Of a stretch of DNA of 64,000 bases, positions 36,483 to 44,863 are shown piece after piece. The notes below the pieces were generated by a model. The model was not told the DNA's origin and did not search any database. It saw only the letters and a program-made list of their open reading frames with translations. Position 1 is the stretch's first letter. Each line of letters opens with the position of its first letter. The DNA lies in assembly GCF_036099295.1 (NCBI RefSeq), contig NZ_CP107976.1, forward strand, positions 8,184,001 to 8,248,000. Reading direction: 5' to 3'. A program made the position numbers and the translations under genes. This DNA is from Streptomyces sp. NBC_00358 (lineage in GTDB: Bacteria; Actinomycetota; Actinomycetes; Streptomycetales; Streptomycetaceae).

Positions 36483-36875
36483 TCAGCCGTGCAGCATGCG
36501 GGCGAGCACGGACCGCTGCAGGGGGAGCACCTCGGCGTGCAGGTCCCGGCCCTTCGCGGTGAGGGCGACCCATACTCCGCGCCGGTCCTCCTGGCAGACG
36601 GTGCGTTCCACCAGGCCGTCCTTCTCCAGCCGGCCGATGAGCCGGGACAGCGCGCTCTGGCTCAGATGGACCCGGCCCGCGATGTTCTGCACCCGGCACT
36701 GCTCGCCGGACGCCGTGGCGGTGTCCGAGGCGAGGATGTCCAGGACCTCGAAGTCACTGGCTCCCAGGCCGTGCGGATGCAGCACGCGATCGATCTCGCA
36801 CATCGTGCGCGCGTGCACCGAGAGGATGTCCCGCCACTGGTCCTCCAGCCGGGCATCGGACGTCTGCGTTGCCAT
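36483..36875 (-). CDS. MarR-family transcriptional regulator
   Basis: 130 residues. Winged-helix domain with recognition region 'VHLSQSALSRLIGRLEKDGLVERT' and wing 'CQEDRRGVWVALTAKGRDLHAEV'. MarR proteins respond to phenolic or oxidative ligands, and a cysteine in 'SGEQCRVQN' could be redox active. A perfect TAGTTGC/GCAACTA palindrome lies 29 nt before the ATG, indicating autoregulation. It follows the VOC gene on the same strand with an 84-nt gap. Confidence 0.9.
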   Translation of the reverse strand: MATQTSDARLEDQWRDILSVHARTMCEIDRVLHPHGLGASDFEVLDILASDTATASGEQCRVQNIAGRVHLSQSALSRLIGRLEKDGLVERTVCQEDRRGVWVALTAKGRDLHAEVLPLQRSVLARMLHG

Positions 36876-36903
36876 AACTGAACGGTAACAGAGATCCGGT
36901 CAA

Positions 36904-36921
36904 TAGTTGCCTGTGCAACTA
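36904..36921. promoter_or_regulatory. MarR operator, TAGTTGC-N4-GCAACTA
   Basis: Perfect 7-bp inverted repeat with a 4-nt spacer. The sequence and geometry match the common MarR-type operator core AGTTGC-N4-GCAACT. It sits between the VOC stop and the MarR start. Confidence 0.75.
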
Positions 36922-36959
36922 CTGCGTCTGCATCCACTCGGTGCCCGCACGCCTGCCCG

Positions 36960-37310
36960 TCAGGCGGCGGGGTCCTGGATCAGCCCGATCTGGTTGCCGT
37001 CCGCGTCCTTCACCGACGCGATCAGCCTGCCGTTGCCCACGTCCTGGACCTCCTGAAGGGTCTCGGCGCCGGCGCCGAGCAGGGCCGCCAGACTCTCCTG
37101 GATGTCGTCGACGTGCCAGAACGGGACCGGTCCCGCCAGCCCCTTGGAGTGGCCGTTCGGGTCGAGGCCGATGTCCTGGCCCGCGTCCTTGAACCCGACG
37201 TAGTACGGCTCGTCCGCGTAGGGCTCCACCCCCAGCAGCGCGGTGAACAGGGCCTTCGCCTTCGCGATGTCCTTGACGGGGTAGATGATGGTCTTGACTC
37301 CGGCGGTCAT
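36960..37310 (-). CDS. VOC-family (glyoxalase/bleomycin-resistance-like) protein
   Basis: 116 residues with the paired beta-alpha-beta-beta-beta units of the vicinal oxygen chelate fold: 'TIIYPVKDIAKAKALFTALL', 'YYVGFKDAGQDIGLDPNGH' and 'ASVKDADGNQIGLIQDP'. Stand-alone VOC proteins are metal-dependent enzymes or ligand binders; the activity cannot be predicted. GGAGGA precedes the ATG at 37310. It probably has its own promoter after the LacI terminator. Confidence 0.88.
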   Translation of the reverse strand: MTAGVKTIIYPVKDIAKAKALFTALLGVEPYADEPYYVGFKDAGQDIGLDPNGHSKGLAGPVPFWHVDDIQESLAALLGAGAETLQEVQDVGNGRLIASVKDADGNQIGLIQDPAA

Positions 37311-37344
37311 CCCGAATCCTCCGTGATGCGTGGCGGCCGTGTCG

Positions 37345-37365
37345 GCCGGCGGTCGTGCCGCCGGC
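37345..37365 (-). terminator. Hairpin after the LacI gene
   Basis: GCCGGCGG (37345-37352), 5-nt loop, CCGCCGGC (37358-37365). It lies downstream of the galactan transporter/LacI operon on the minus strand. Confidence 0.5.
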
Positions 37366-37445
37366 GTTCCGACGGTTCTCTCACGCTAAGCCGGGGGACG
37401 CGGGTATCGCTTCTCGAATCCTGACCGGTATGCCCCGCCCGGTCC

Positions 37446-38477
37446 TCAGGTGGACTCGCGGCGCACCAGCTCCGTCGGCAGGATCACCGCGGCGGGGTCC
37501 TCGCCGCCGATCTGCGCGAGGAGGACCCGGACCATCTCGGAGCTGATGCGGTCCCACGGCTGGCGGATGGTGGTGAGCGCCGGGGTGGCGGCCGTGGCGG
37601 CGGGGGAGTCGTCGAATCCGCCGACCGACACGTCCTCCGGGACCCGGCGGCCGGCCTTGCGCAGCGCGGCGAGCACGCCCTGGGCCATCAGGTCGGAGGC
37701 GACGAACACCGCGTCCATGTCCGGGGCGCGGCCGAGGAGTTGCTCGGCGCCCGCCTCACCGCTCGCCCGGCTGTAGTCGCCGGAGGCGACGAGCCGGTCG
37801 TCGGCCTCGACGCCGGCCTCGGCGAGTACCTCGCGGTAGCCCGCGAGGCGCTCGACACCGCCGGGGGTGTCCAGCGGGCCGGTGACCATGCCGATCCGGC
37901 GCCGCCCGAGCGAGAGCAGATGCGTGACCATGTCCCGGGCGCCGTCCCGGTCGTCGGCGGCCACGTAACTCACCTTGGACCCGAGACCGATGGGCTTGCC
38001 GCACGCGACGAGCGGCACACCCGCCTCGCGCAGTTCCTCGGCGACCGGATCGCCGGAGTGGCTGGAGACCAGCAGCACCCCGTCCACATGGCCCGCCGTG
38101 ATGTACCGGGTGATGCGCCGCCGCTCGTCCTGGGTGCCGGCGAGCATCAGCAGGAGCGGGACGTCGTGCGCGGCGAGCGCCTGGGTGCAGCCGCGCAGCA
38201 GGACGTTGAAGTTCGGGTCCTCGAAGAACCGCTCCTGCGGCTCGGTCAGCAGGAAGCCGACCGAGTCGGACCGTCCGGTGATCAGCGAACGGGCGTGCCG
38301 GTTCACCACGTAGCCCGTCCTGCGGATGGCGGCGTTGACCGCCTCCGCCGCCGTGGGGCTCACATAGTGACCGCCGTTGAGTACGCGTGACACGGTGCCT
38401 CGTGAGACACCGGCCTCGCGCGCGACGTCGTGGATCGTCGGCGGCTTGCGCCGGCCCCCCGTGTTGCTCATGGTCAT
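37446..38477 (-). CDS. LacI-family repressor of the galactan operon
   Basis: 343 residues. N-terminal LacI helix-turn-helix ('TIHDVAREAGVSRGTVSRVL') and hinge, then a periplasmic-binding-type effector domain ('DGVLLVSS', 'VSYVAADDRDGARDMVTHLL', 'DAVFVASDLMAQGVLAALR', 'VGGFDDSP'). ATG at 38477 overlaps the stop of the upstream permease as ATGA, so the regulator is translated as the last gene of the transporter operon. The likely target is the TGTGAGCGTTCACA palindrome in front of the operon. The inducer would be galactose or galacto-oligosaccharide (inference). Confidence 0.9.
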   Translation of the reverse strand: MTMSNTGGRRKPPTIHDVAREAGVSRGTVSRVLNGGHYVSPTAAEAVNAAIRRTGYVVNRHARSLITGRSDSVGFLLTEPQERFFEDPNFNVLLRGCTQALAAHDVPLLLMLAGTQDERRRITRYITAGHVDGVLLVSSHSGDPVAEELREAGVPLVACGKPIGLGSKVSYVAADDRDGARDMVTHLLSLGRRRIGMVTGPLDTPGGVERLAGYREVLAEAGVEADDRLVASGDYSRASGEAGAEQLLGRAPDMDAVFVASDLMAQGVLAALRKAGRRVPEDVSVGGFDDSPAATAATPALTTIRQPWDRISSEMVRVLLAQIGGEDPAAVILPTELVRREST

Positions 38478-39379
38478 GACTTTACGGCTCCGGACAGCAG
38501 GTCGAGGCTCCAGAAGCGCTGGATGACCAGGAACAGCGCGACCAGCGGAATGATCGCGAGCAGGGCGCCGGTGATCACCAGGGTGTACAGGGCCGGAGTG
38601 TTGGAGCCCTGTTCGAGGAGGGTGAACAGGCCGAGCGTGATCGGGAACTTCTCGTCGTCGCTGAGCATGATGTAGGGGAGCAGGAAGTTGTTCCACACGG
38701 CCACGAACTGGAACAGGAAGACCGTCACCAGACCGGGCACCATCATGGGCAGCGCGACCCGGGTGAAGATCCGCCACTCGCCGGCACCGTCCATCCGCCC
38801 GGCCTCGACCACGTCACCGGGGACGGCCGCCGCGGCGTAGATCCGGGCGAGGTAAACCCCGTACGGGGAGAGGATGAGCGGCAGCAGCACGGACGCGTAC
38901 GAATCCGTCAGGTCCGCCTTGGCCAGGAGCAGGTACTGCGGGATCGCGAGGATCACCGGCGGCATCAGCACGCCCGCCAGCAGGACGTTGAAGATGGTCT
39001 CGCGGCCCCGGAAGCGGTAGATCGCGAGGGCGTAGCCACTGAGCGCCGAGACGGCCGTCGACAGCAGCGCGCCGAGACCGGCGTAGAGCGCGGAGTTGCC
39101 CATCCACTTCCAGTAGATGCCGTCGCGGTAGGCGCTGAGATCCTTGATGTTCTGGGTGAACCCGGTGCCCGGCAGGAAGGTGAACGTCGAGAACAGCTCG
39201 CGGCCCGACTTGGTGGCCGCGATCACCACCCAGGCGACGGGCAGCAGACAGTAGAGCGCGCCGAGCAGCAGTGTGAGGGTCGGGACCAGGGCGATCCGGC
39301 CGCGCAGGGGCGGTCCCTGCGCGGTGCCGGGCGTCGTGCCCGCGGCCGGCGCCGCCTTGCGGACGGCAAGAGAACTCAT
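38474..39379 (-). CDS. Sugar ABC transporter permease, MalG type
   Basis: 301 residues, six helices. The coupling EAA loop is 'EAGRMDGAGEWRIFTRVALP', contacting the ATPase. It is the second permease of a carbohydrate uptake-1 importer; in galactan systems this is the GanQ-like subunit. It overlaps the MalF-type gene and the LacI gene by 4 nt each. No ATPase gene is present, so a shared MsiK-type ATPase encoded elsewhere is expected. Confidence 0.92.
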   Translation of the reverse strand: MSSLAVRKAAPAAGTTPGTAQGPPLRGRIALVPTLTLLLGALYCLLPVAWVVIAATKSGRELFSTFTFLPGTGFTQNIKDLSAYRDGIYWKWMGNSALYAGLGALLSTAVSALSGYALAIYRFRGRETIFNVLLAGVLMPPVILAIPQYLLLAKADLTDSYASVLLPLILSPYGVYLARIYAAAAVPGDVVEAGRMDGAGEWRIFTRVALPMMVPGLVTVFLFQFVAVWNNFLLPYIMLSDDEKFPITLGLFTLLEQGSNTPALYTLVITGALLAIIPLVALFLVIQRFWSLDLLSGAVKS

Positions 39380-40299
39380 CGTGCTTCCTCCTGCTTGGTA
39401 CGGGAGTTCGCGGCGCGCAGGAAGCCGAAGGACAGCACCAGCGTGGCCGCGGCGATGATCACGGCCTCGGCGGCGGCCGCGTAGATGTCACCGGTGTTGA
39501 ACGCGTCCCGGTAGACCTTCATCAGCGGACTCCAGGTCGTGGAGACGGAGTTGGTGAGGGGTTTGAGGGTGGTCGGCTCGCTGAACACCTGGAGCGTGGC
39601 GATGATCGAGAAGAAGAAGGTGAGCACCAGCGAGGGTGCCACCATCGGGATCTTGATCCGCAGGGCGGTCTGCAGCGGGGTGGCGCCGTCCAGCCTCGCC
39701 GCCTCGCGCACCTCGGCGGGGATGGCCTGGAGCGAGGTGTAGATGACGATCATGTTGAAGCCGGTGCCGCCCCAGACCGCGATGTTCGACAGCGCGATGA
39801 ACAGCGGGCCACCGTCCAGCAGGTTCGGCTGCGGCAGGCCCAGCTTGGCGAGTACGAAGTAGAAGGGGCTCACGTCCGGGAGGTACAGGAAGCCCCACAG
39901 GAGGGCCGCCACGACGCCCGGGATGGCGTACGGCAGGAAGATGGCGAGCCGGGTGAACGGCGCGAGGCGCACCTTCTCCGAGTCGAGCATCAGCGCGAAG
40001 ACCAGCGCGAGGCCGAGCATCACCGGCACCACGATGAGGCCGTAGCCCGCCACGCGCAGGGCGCCGGCGACCAGTTCGCTGTCGGTCAGCGCGTCGGTGT
40101 AGTTCCTGAGGCCCGCCCAGACCTCGCTGCGGGCGCCGGCGCCCAGGCCGAGGCCCTTGACCTGGACCTTGTGCAGGCTCAGCCAGATCGCGTAGCCGAT
40201 GGGCAGCGCGAAGAAGAGGACGAAGAGGATCGTCGCGGGGAGGAGAAAACCGTACGGGGCCCCCTTGACCCCGTACGGCTTCCGGCGTGCGGTTGTCAC
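39376..40299 (-). CDS. Sugar ABC transporter permease, MalF type
   Basis: 307 residues, six helices. EAA loop 'EAARLDGATPLQTALRIKIP'. First permease (GanP-like) of the importer. GTG at 40299 overlaps the binding-protein stop as GTGA. The open frame extending to 40449 is unconserved and overlaps the upstream gene. Confidence 0.92.
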   Translation of the reverse strand: MTTARRKPYGVKGAPYGFLLPATILFVLFFALPIGYAIWLSLHKVQVKGLGLGAGARSEVWAGLRNYTDALTDSELVAGALRVAGYGLIVVPVMLGLALVFALMLDSEKVRLAPFTRLAIFLPYAIPGVVAALLWGFLYLPDVSPFYFVLAKLGLPQPNLLDGGPLFIALSNIAVWGGTGFNMIVIYTSLQAIPAEVREAARLDGATPLQTALRIKIPMVAPSLVLTFFFSIIATLQVFSEPTTLKPLTNSVSTTWSPLMKVYRDAFNTGDIYAAAAEAVIIAAATLVLSFGFLRAANSRTKQEEAR

Positions 40300-41618
40300 T
40301 GAGCGACCCCGAAGCCCTGCTTCTTGAGGTCGGCGACTGTGGCGTTCTGCATGGTCGTCAGGGCGGCGCCGAAGTCCGACTTGTTCTTCGCCGCGGCGCC
40401 GAAGGCGTCGTTGAAGGTCGTGTAGGCGACGTTCACGTTCGGGCCCCACGCGGAGGGGGCGGTGGTCTTGGCGATCTCCGAGGCCTTGGTGTAGAAGTCC
40501 GGCTGGTTGGAGAAGAAGGCCGGCGGCTGCGCGAACGCGTCACTGGTCTGCGCGCTCGTGGCGGCCGGGTAGATGCCGCTCTCCTTGGCCAGCGCGGCCA
40601 CCGCCTGCGGGTCCGTGTTCAGCCAGGCGGCGAACTTCGCGGCGGCCGCCTTGTGCGGGGAGTCCGTGGTGACGGCCGTCGAGGAGCCGCCCCAGCTACC
40701 GGTGACGTTCTCGCCGGCCGACCACTGCGGCAGCGGGGCCATCGCCCACTTGCCCTTGGTCTGCGGGGCGGCCGTGGTCAGCGTGCCGGGCGCCCACACC
40801 GCGCTGACCCAGGCGATCTCCTTGCCGGTGTTCAGGGCCTTGTTCCAGGCCGGCTGGTACATCGGCTGGTTGTCGATCGCGCCCTCCTTGACGAGACCGC
40901 CCCAGAAGTCGGCGACCTTCTGGGTGGCCGTGTCGTCGATGGCGACCTTCCACTTGTTCCCGGAGGAGGTCCACCACTTGGCGCCCGCCTGCTGGGCCAG
41001 ACCGGCGAAGAGGCCGGAGTCGTTGGCGGAGAAGGTGGTCAGGGCCTTGTCCGGCGCCTTCTTCTTCAGCGCGCGGGCGGTCTGGGCGAACTGCTCCCAG
41101 GTCGTCGGGACCGTCAGGCCGTACTTCTTGAACAGGTCCGCGCGGTAGTAGAACATCATCGGGCCGATGTCCTGCGGGATCGCGTAGACCGCGTCCGTGC
41201 CCAGCGTCGTCTGCTGCCAGACGCCGTCGGCGAACTTGGTCCTGGCCTCCTTCGACTCGGCGGCTATGTCGGCGACGGCGTTGTTGCTGACCAGCGTCGG
41301 CAGCGCCTGGTACTCGGCCTGGACCAGGTCCGGTGCCTTGTTCGCCTTGTGCGCGGTGAGGATCTTGGTGATGAGCGTGTCGCCCGAGGCCTGCTTCTTC
41401 ACCTCGACGGTGATCTGCTGCTTCTTCCCCGGGCCCTTGTTCCAGAGGTCGACGACCTTGTCCATGCCCGGCGCCCAGGTCCAGAACGTCAGTGTCGCGG
41501 GTCCGGACTGGGATTCGCTCTTGCCGTCGTCGGACGAGCCGCAGGCTGCGAGCGAGGTGGCGCCGAGGACTACGGCGATGGTGCTGGCCACGAGGCGGTT
41601 GTGCTTCGTGATGGGCAT
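40296..41618 (-). CDS. Sugar-binding lipoprotein of the ABC importer
   Basis: 440 residues. Lipoprotein signal with lipobox 'TSLAAC' (Cys at about 26), a Gly/Ser-rich linker, then an extracellular solute-binding protein family 1 fold ('LTFWTWAPGMDKVVDLWNK', 'NKAPDLVQAEYQALPTLVSN', 'YRADLFKKYGLTVPTTWEQF'). It is anchored to the outer membrane face and delivers oligosaccharides to the two permeases. Next to GH42 and GH53 genes the ligand is most likely beta-1,4-galacto-oligosaccharide (GanS-like). GGGGAG lies 8 nt before ATG 41618. Confidence 0.92.
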   Translation of the reverse strand: MPITKHNRLVASTIAVVLGATSLAACGSSDDGKSESQSGPATLTFWTWAPGMDKVVDLWNKGPGKKQQITVEVKKQASGDTLITKILTAHKANKAPDLVQAEYQALPTLVSNNAVADIAAESKEARTKFADGVWQQTTLGTDAVYAIPQDIGPMMFYYRADLFKKYGLTVPTTWEQFAQTARALKKKAPDKALTTFSANDSGLFAGLAQQAGAKWWTSSGNKWKVAIDDTATQKVADFWGGLVKEGAIDNQPMYQPAWNKALNTGKEIAWVSAVWAPGTLTTAAPQTKGKWAMAPLPQWSAGENVTGSWGGSSTAVTTDSPHKAAAAKFAAWLNTDPQAVAALAKESGIYPAATSAQTSDAFAQPPAFFSNQPDFYTKASEIAKTTAPSAWGPNVNVAYTTFNDAFGAAAKNKSDFGAALTTMQNATVADLKKQGFGVAQ

Positions 41619-41797
41619 GGAACGTTCTCCCCTGACCTGGGCCTCCGCCTGCTGCGGAGGCCTGCCCTGTTCTTGCGCGGTTCGCCTGGGGACGCGTCTG
41701 CCGGTACCGGTCCAGCGACCGTGATCCGAGCCCTCGGGGCCTTCACACAGTCGCCTCCCGACACCGGAGCGCCTCCTTCGGCACACTCGCGGTGCTT

Positions 41798-41813
41798 CTG
41801 TGAGCGTTCACAG
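41798..41813. promoter_or_regulatory. LacI-type operator CTGTGA-GCGT-TCACAG
   Basis: Six-base perfect arms around GCGT, close to the LacI-family consensus TGTGANCGNTCACA. The palindrome overlaps the last two bases of the -10 element and the start region of the transporter operon promoter on the minus strand. Confidence 0.75.
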
Positions 41814-41840
41814 TAGAGAAACATCCCGGACACTTGTCAA
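41812..41840 (-). promoter_or_regulatory. Promoter of the ABC transporter operon
   Basis: On the minus strand TTGACA (41835-41840), 17 nt, TCTACT (41812-41817): a canonical housekeeping-type promoter with the LacI operator overlapping the -10 end. Confidence 0.65.
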
Positions 41841-41864
41841 TGGTTGTTGCTGTGCGGTTATGTT
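41834..41864 (+). promoter_or_regulatory. Possible promoter of the GH42 gene
   Basis: TTGTCA (41834-41839) followed at 17-19 nt by GTTATG/TATGTT. It shares its -35 with the divergent promoter, so one repressor could occlude both. Confidence 0.4.
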
Positions 41865-41927
41865 GGGCTCACGCCGCTGGCGCTGTGTGTGCACGTTCCC
41901 AAATGATCGATTACACGGGAGAGATCC

Positions 41928-43949
41928 ATGCCGGAGACCAACCCCAAGGGCCTGACCGGGCTCGCCTTCGGTGGTGACTACAACCCCGAGCAGTGGCCGG
42001 AGAGCGTCTGGCCCGAGGACGTCCGGCTGATGCGCGAGGCGGGCGTCACCATGGTGAGCGTCGGGATCTTCTCCTGGGCGCTCCTCGAACCGGTTCCGGG
42101 CCGCTACGAGTTCGGCTGGCTCGACCGCGTGCTCGACCTGCTGCACGAGCACGGCATCCGCGCGGACCTGGGCACCCCGACCGTCGCACCGCCCGCCTGG
42201 TTCTACCGCGAACACCCCGAGGCGCTCCCCGTGGCCGCCGACGGCGCCCGCTACGCCTTCGGCTCACGCGGCGCCATCTGCCACAGCAACACCGACTACC
42301 GCACCGCCGCCGCCTCCATCACGACCGAGCTGGCGAACCGGTACGCCGACCACCCCGCGCTCGCGCTGTGGCACGTCCACAACGAGTACGGCGTCCCCGT
42401 CTCGGCCTGCTACTGCGACTCCTGCGCCGCGCACTTCCGCACCTGGCTGATCGGCACCTACGGCACGATCGGCGAACTCAACGAGGCCTGGGGGACCGCC
42501 TTCTGGGGCCAGCGCTACGACGGCTTCGACCAGATCGACCCGCCGCGCGCGACTCCGACCGTCGGCAATCCGGCCCAGGCGCTGGACTACAAGCGGTTCG
42601 CCGACGCGACGATGCGCGAGAACTTCGTGGCCGAGCGGGACATCCTCCACCGCCTCGCGCCCGGCATCCCGGTCACCACCAACTTCATGACCGCCCTCAG
42701 CCAGTGCGACTCGGTCGACTACTGGGCATGGGGACGCGAGGTCGACCTGGTGACCAACGACCACTACCTCATGACCGACGGCCGCCGCACGCACGTGAAC
42801 CTCGCGATGGCCGCCGACCTCACCCGCTCGGTCGCGGGAGGCGCGCCCTGGCTGCTCCTCGAACACTCCACCTCGGGCGTCAACTGGCAGCCCCGCAACC
42901 CCGCCAAGGCGCCCGGACAGATGGCCCGCAACTCCCTCGCCCACGTGGCGCGTGGCTCCGAGGGAGCCATGTTCTTCCAGTGGCGGCAGTCCCGGCGCGG
43001 GGCCGAGAAGTTCCACTCCTCGATGCTGCCGCACGCCGGCACCGACTCTCGCGTGTGGCGTGAGGTCGTCGAACTCGGCGCGTCCGTGGACTCGTTGGCC
43101 TCGATCAAGGGAACCCGCACGGTCGCCGACGTGGCCGTGCTGTGGGACTGGCAGTCGTGGTGGGCGCAGAACCTGCAGTGGCGCCCCAGTGAGGACCACG
43201 AGGCGCGCGAGCGCGCCGACGCCTTCTACGAAGCCCTCTACGACCGCCACCTCACGGTCGACTTCGCTCACCCGGAAGCCGACTTGTCGGCCTATCCCCT
43301 TGTCGTCGTACCAGCCCTGTACCTCATGACCGAGGCCGCGGGGAACAACCTCAGGGAGTACGTCGACAAGGGCGGCACCCTGCTCGTCTCGTACTTCTCC
43401 GGCATCGTCGACGAGCACGACGCCGTGCACGAGGGCCCCCACCCCGGCGCCCTCAGGGACGTACTCGGCCTGACCGTCGAGGAGTTCTCCCCGCTGCTCC
43501 AGGGCGAATCGGTCCGGATCACGGGACCCGACGGCTCCGAACTCACCGGCGACGTGTGGACCGAGTTCGTGGTGCCGCGCGGGGCCGAGACCGTCTGGAC
43601 GTACGCCGACGGGCTCACCGCCGGCCACCCGGCGGTCACCCGGCACCGGAGCGGAACCGGCTCCGCCTGGTACGTGTCGACGCGCCTCGCGGCCGAGGGT
43701 CTTGACGCCCTGATCGGCTGGGTGGCCGACGACGCGCGCATCTCGCCGCGCGCCGATCTGCCCCGCGATGTCGAAGTGGTCCGCCGTACCGGCGAGTCGG
43801 GCACCTATGTCTTCGCCGTCAACCACACCTCGTCGGACGCCAAGGTGCCGCTGGACGCGCACGGCACCGAGCTTCTGACGGGCGAACGAGCCGCGGGGCG
43901 CCTCGCGGTCCCGGCCGGCGCCGTACGCGTCGTACGCCTCGACGGCTGA
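41928..43949 (+). CDS. GH42 beta-galactosidase
   Basis: 673 residues. GH42 TIM-barrel at ~10-390 ('FGGDYNPEQWPESVWPEDVR', 'GTPTVAPPAWF'), trimerisation domain (~395-600) and C-terminal beta domain. Acid/base Glu in 'WHVHNEYG'; nucleophile Glu in 'WLLLEHSTSGVNWQP'. Zinc-type cysteines are present in 'ACYCDSCAAHF'. No signal peptide, so it hydrolyses imported beta-galactosides in the cytoplasm. It is divergent from the transporter operon and followed, across a repeat-rich gap, by the GH53 galactanase; GanA-like in this context. ATG at 41928 has GGGAGAG upstream. Confidence 0.94.
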   Translation: MPETNPKGLTGLAFGGDYNPEQWPESVWPEDVRLMREAGVTMVSVGIFSWALLEPVPGRYEFGWLDRVLDLLHEHGIRADLGTPTVAPPAWFYREHPEALPVAADGARYAFGSRGAICHSNTDYRTAAASITTELANRYADHPALALWHVHNEYGVPVSACYCDSCAAHFRTWLIGTYGTIGELNEAWGTAFWGQRYDGFDQIDPPRATPTVGNPAQALDYKRFADATMRENFVAERDILHRLAPGIPVTTNFMTALSQCDSVDYWAWGREVDLVTNDHYLMTDGRRTHVNLAMAADLTRSVAGGAPWLLLEHSTSGVNWQPRNPAKAPGQMARNSLAHVARGSEGAMFFQWRQSRRGAEKFHSSMLPHAGTDSRVWREVVELGASVDSLASIKGTRTVADVAVLWDWQSWWAQNLQWRPSEDHEARERADAFYEALYDRHLTVDFAHPEADLSAYPLVVVPALYLMTEAAGNNLREYVDKGGTLLVSYFSGIVDEHDAVHEGPHPGALRDVLGLTVEEFSPLLQGESVRITGPDGSELTGDVWTEFVVPRGAETVWTYADGLTAGHPAVTRHRSGTGSAWYVSTRLAAEGLDALIGWVADDARISPRADLPRDVEVVRRTGESGTYVFAVNHTSSDAKVPLDAHGTELLTGERAAGRLAVPAGAVRVVRLDG

Positions 43950-43990
43950 CCCCGCACGCGGGCCGCGGGCTCCCGGCCCGCGCGACCGTC

Positions 43991-44066
43991 GGCCAACCGG
44001 CCAACCGGCCAACCGGCCAACCGGCCAACCGGCCAACCGGCCAACCGGCCAACCGGCCAACCGGCC
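43991..44066. repeat. Perfect octamer array, GGCCAACC x 9.5
   Basis: Nine exact copies of an 8-bp unit plus GGCC, 42 nt after the GH42 stop. On the minus strand it would read as repeats of Gly-Trp-Pro-Val-Gly-Arg-Leu-Ala, but no start or context supports a gene. Confidence 0.95.
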
Positions 44067-44099
44067 TGTAGGACAGGGGACTTACCCGAATTCCGACCT

Positions 44100-44470
44100 T
44101 GCCGGGTAAGGCCTCGGACCGGCCCGTGGAGCCCGTGGATCGGTGTCGGACCGGTCTGGGGACTGGCCTCGGACCGGCCCTGGATCGGTCCGCGGACTTG
44201 CCTGCGGATCGGCCTCGTACCGGCCTGCGGATCGCGGCCCTGGACCGGTCCAGGGGCTGACCTGCGGATCGGTCTGCGGATCGGCTTCGGATCGGGCCGG
44301 AACCGGGACCAGACCCGGACCTGGACCCGGACCCCCGGACCTGGACCCCCGGACCTGGACCGGACCCGGACCCCCGGACCTGGACCCGGACCCCCGGACC
44401 TGGACCTGGACCTGGACCCGGACCTGGACCCGGACCAGACCCCGACCGGGTCCGGACCCGGTCCGGGCGG
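44100..44470. repeat. Degenerate GGACCGG / GGACCT / GGACCC repeat field
   Basis: A first part (44100-44300) with many GGACCGG and GCGGATCGG elements passes into a dense field (about 44305-44460) of GGACCT and GGACCC hexamers separated by CCGG. No gene is supported within the 914-nt gap 43950-44863. Confidence 0.8.
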
Positions 44471-44764
44471 GCCCCTCGCCGGGGTTCCGCCCGGGTGAGC
44501 ACCACTTGCCGTCGGGTTCGCCGACCTGGCGGCCGCACCAAGCGCTGTCCGGGCCGTGACCCGGTGGCGGTGTCGAGAGCCGTCCGGGCCTCGACCCGGG
44601 GACGGCGGCTGCCGTGCCGGGAACGCGGCCGGCGCAAACGCACCCACCCCCACCGGGGCGCGACCCGGTGGCGGGCCCCACCGTGCCGGAATCCCGGTCC
44701 GGCGCAGCGCAGCGCACCGCTCCAACAGCCGTCCGGGTCAAGGGACTCGACGGCGAGCCGAACT

Positions 44765-44805
44765 CCCCTCCGCCCGTGTGAGCCGTGAAGCCGCGGGCGG
44801 AGGGG
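44765..44805 (+). terminator. 12-bp hairpin in the galactanase upstream region
   Basis: CCCCTCCGCCCG (44765-44776) pairs perfectly with CGGGCGGAGGGG (44794-44805), loop of 17 nt. It lies 59 nt before the galactanase start, so it may be a terminator of upstream transcription or a leader attenuator. Confidence 0.5.
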
Positions 44806-44863
44806 GTCGCCCCCGGATCCACCGGGGGCACTTCTCCCCACCACGTCGAAGGGACGACGGACG

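Noticed and set aside
43987..44070. Possible CRISPR array
   Set aside because: Units are only 8 bp, contiguous and without spacers, and no cas genes are present.
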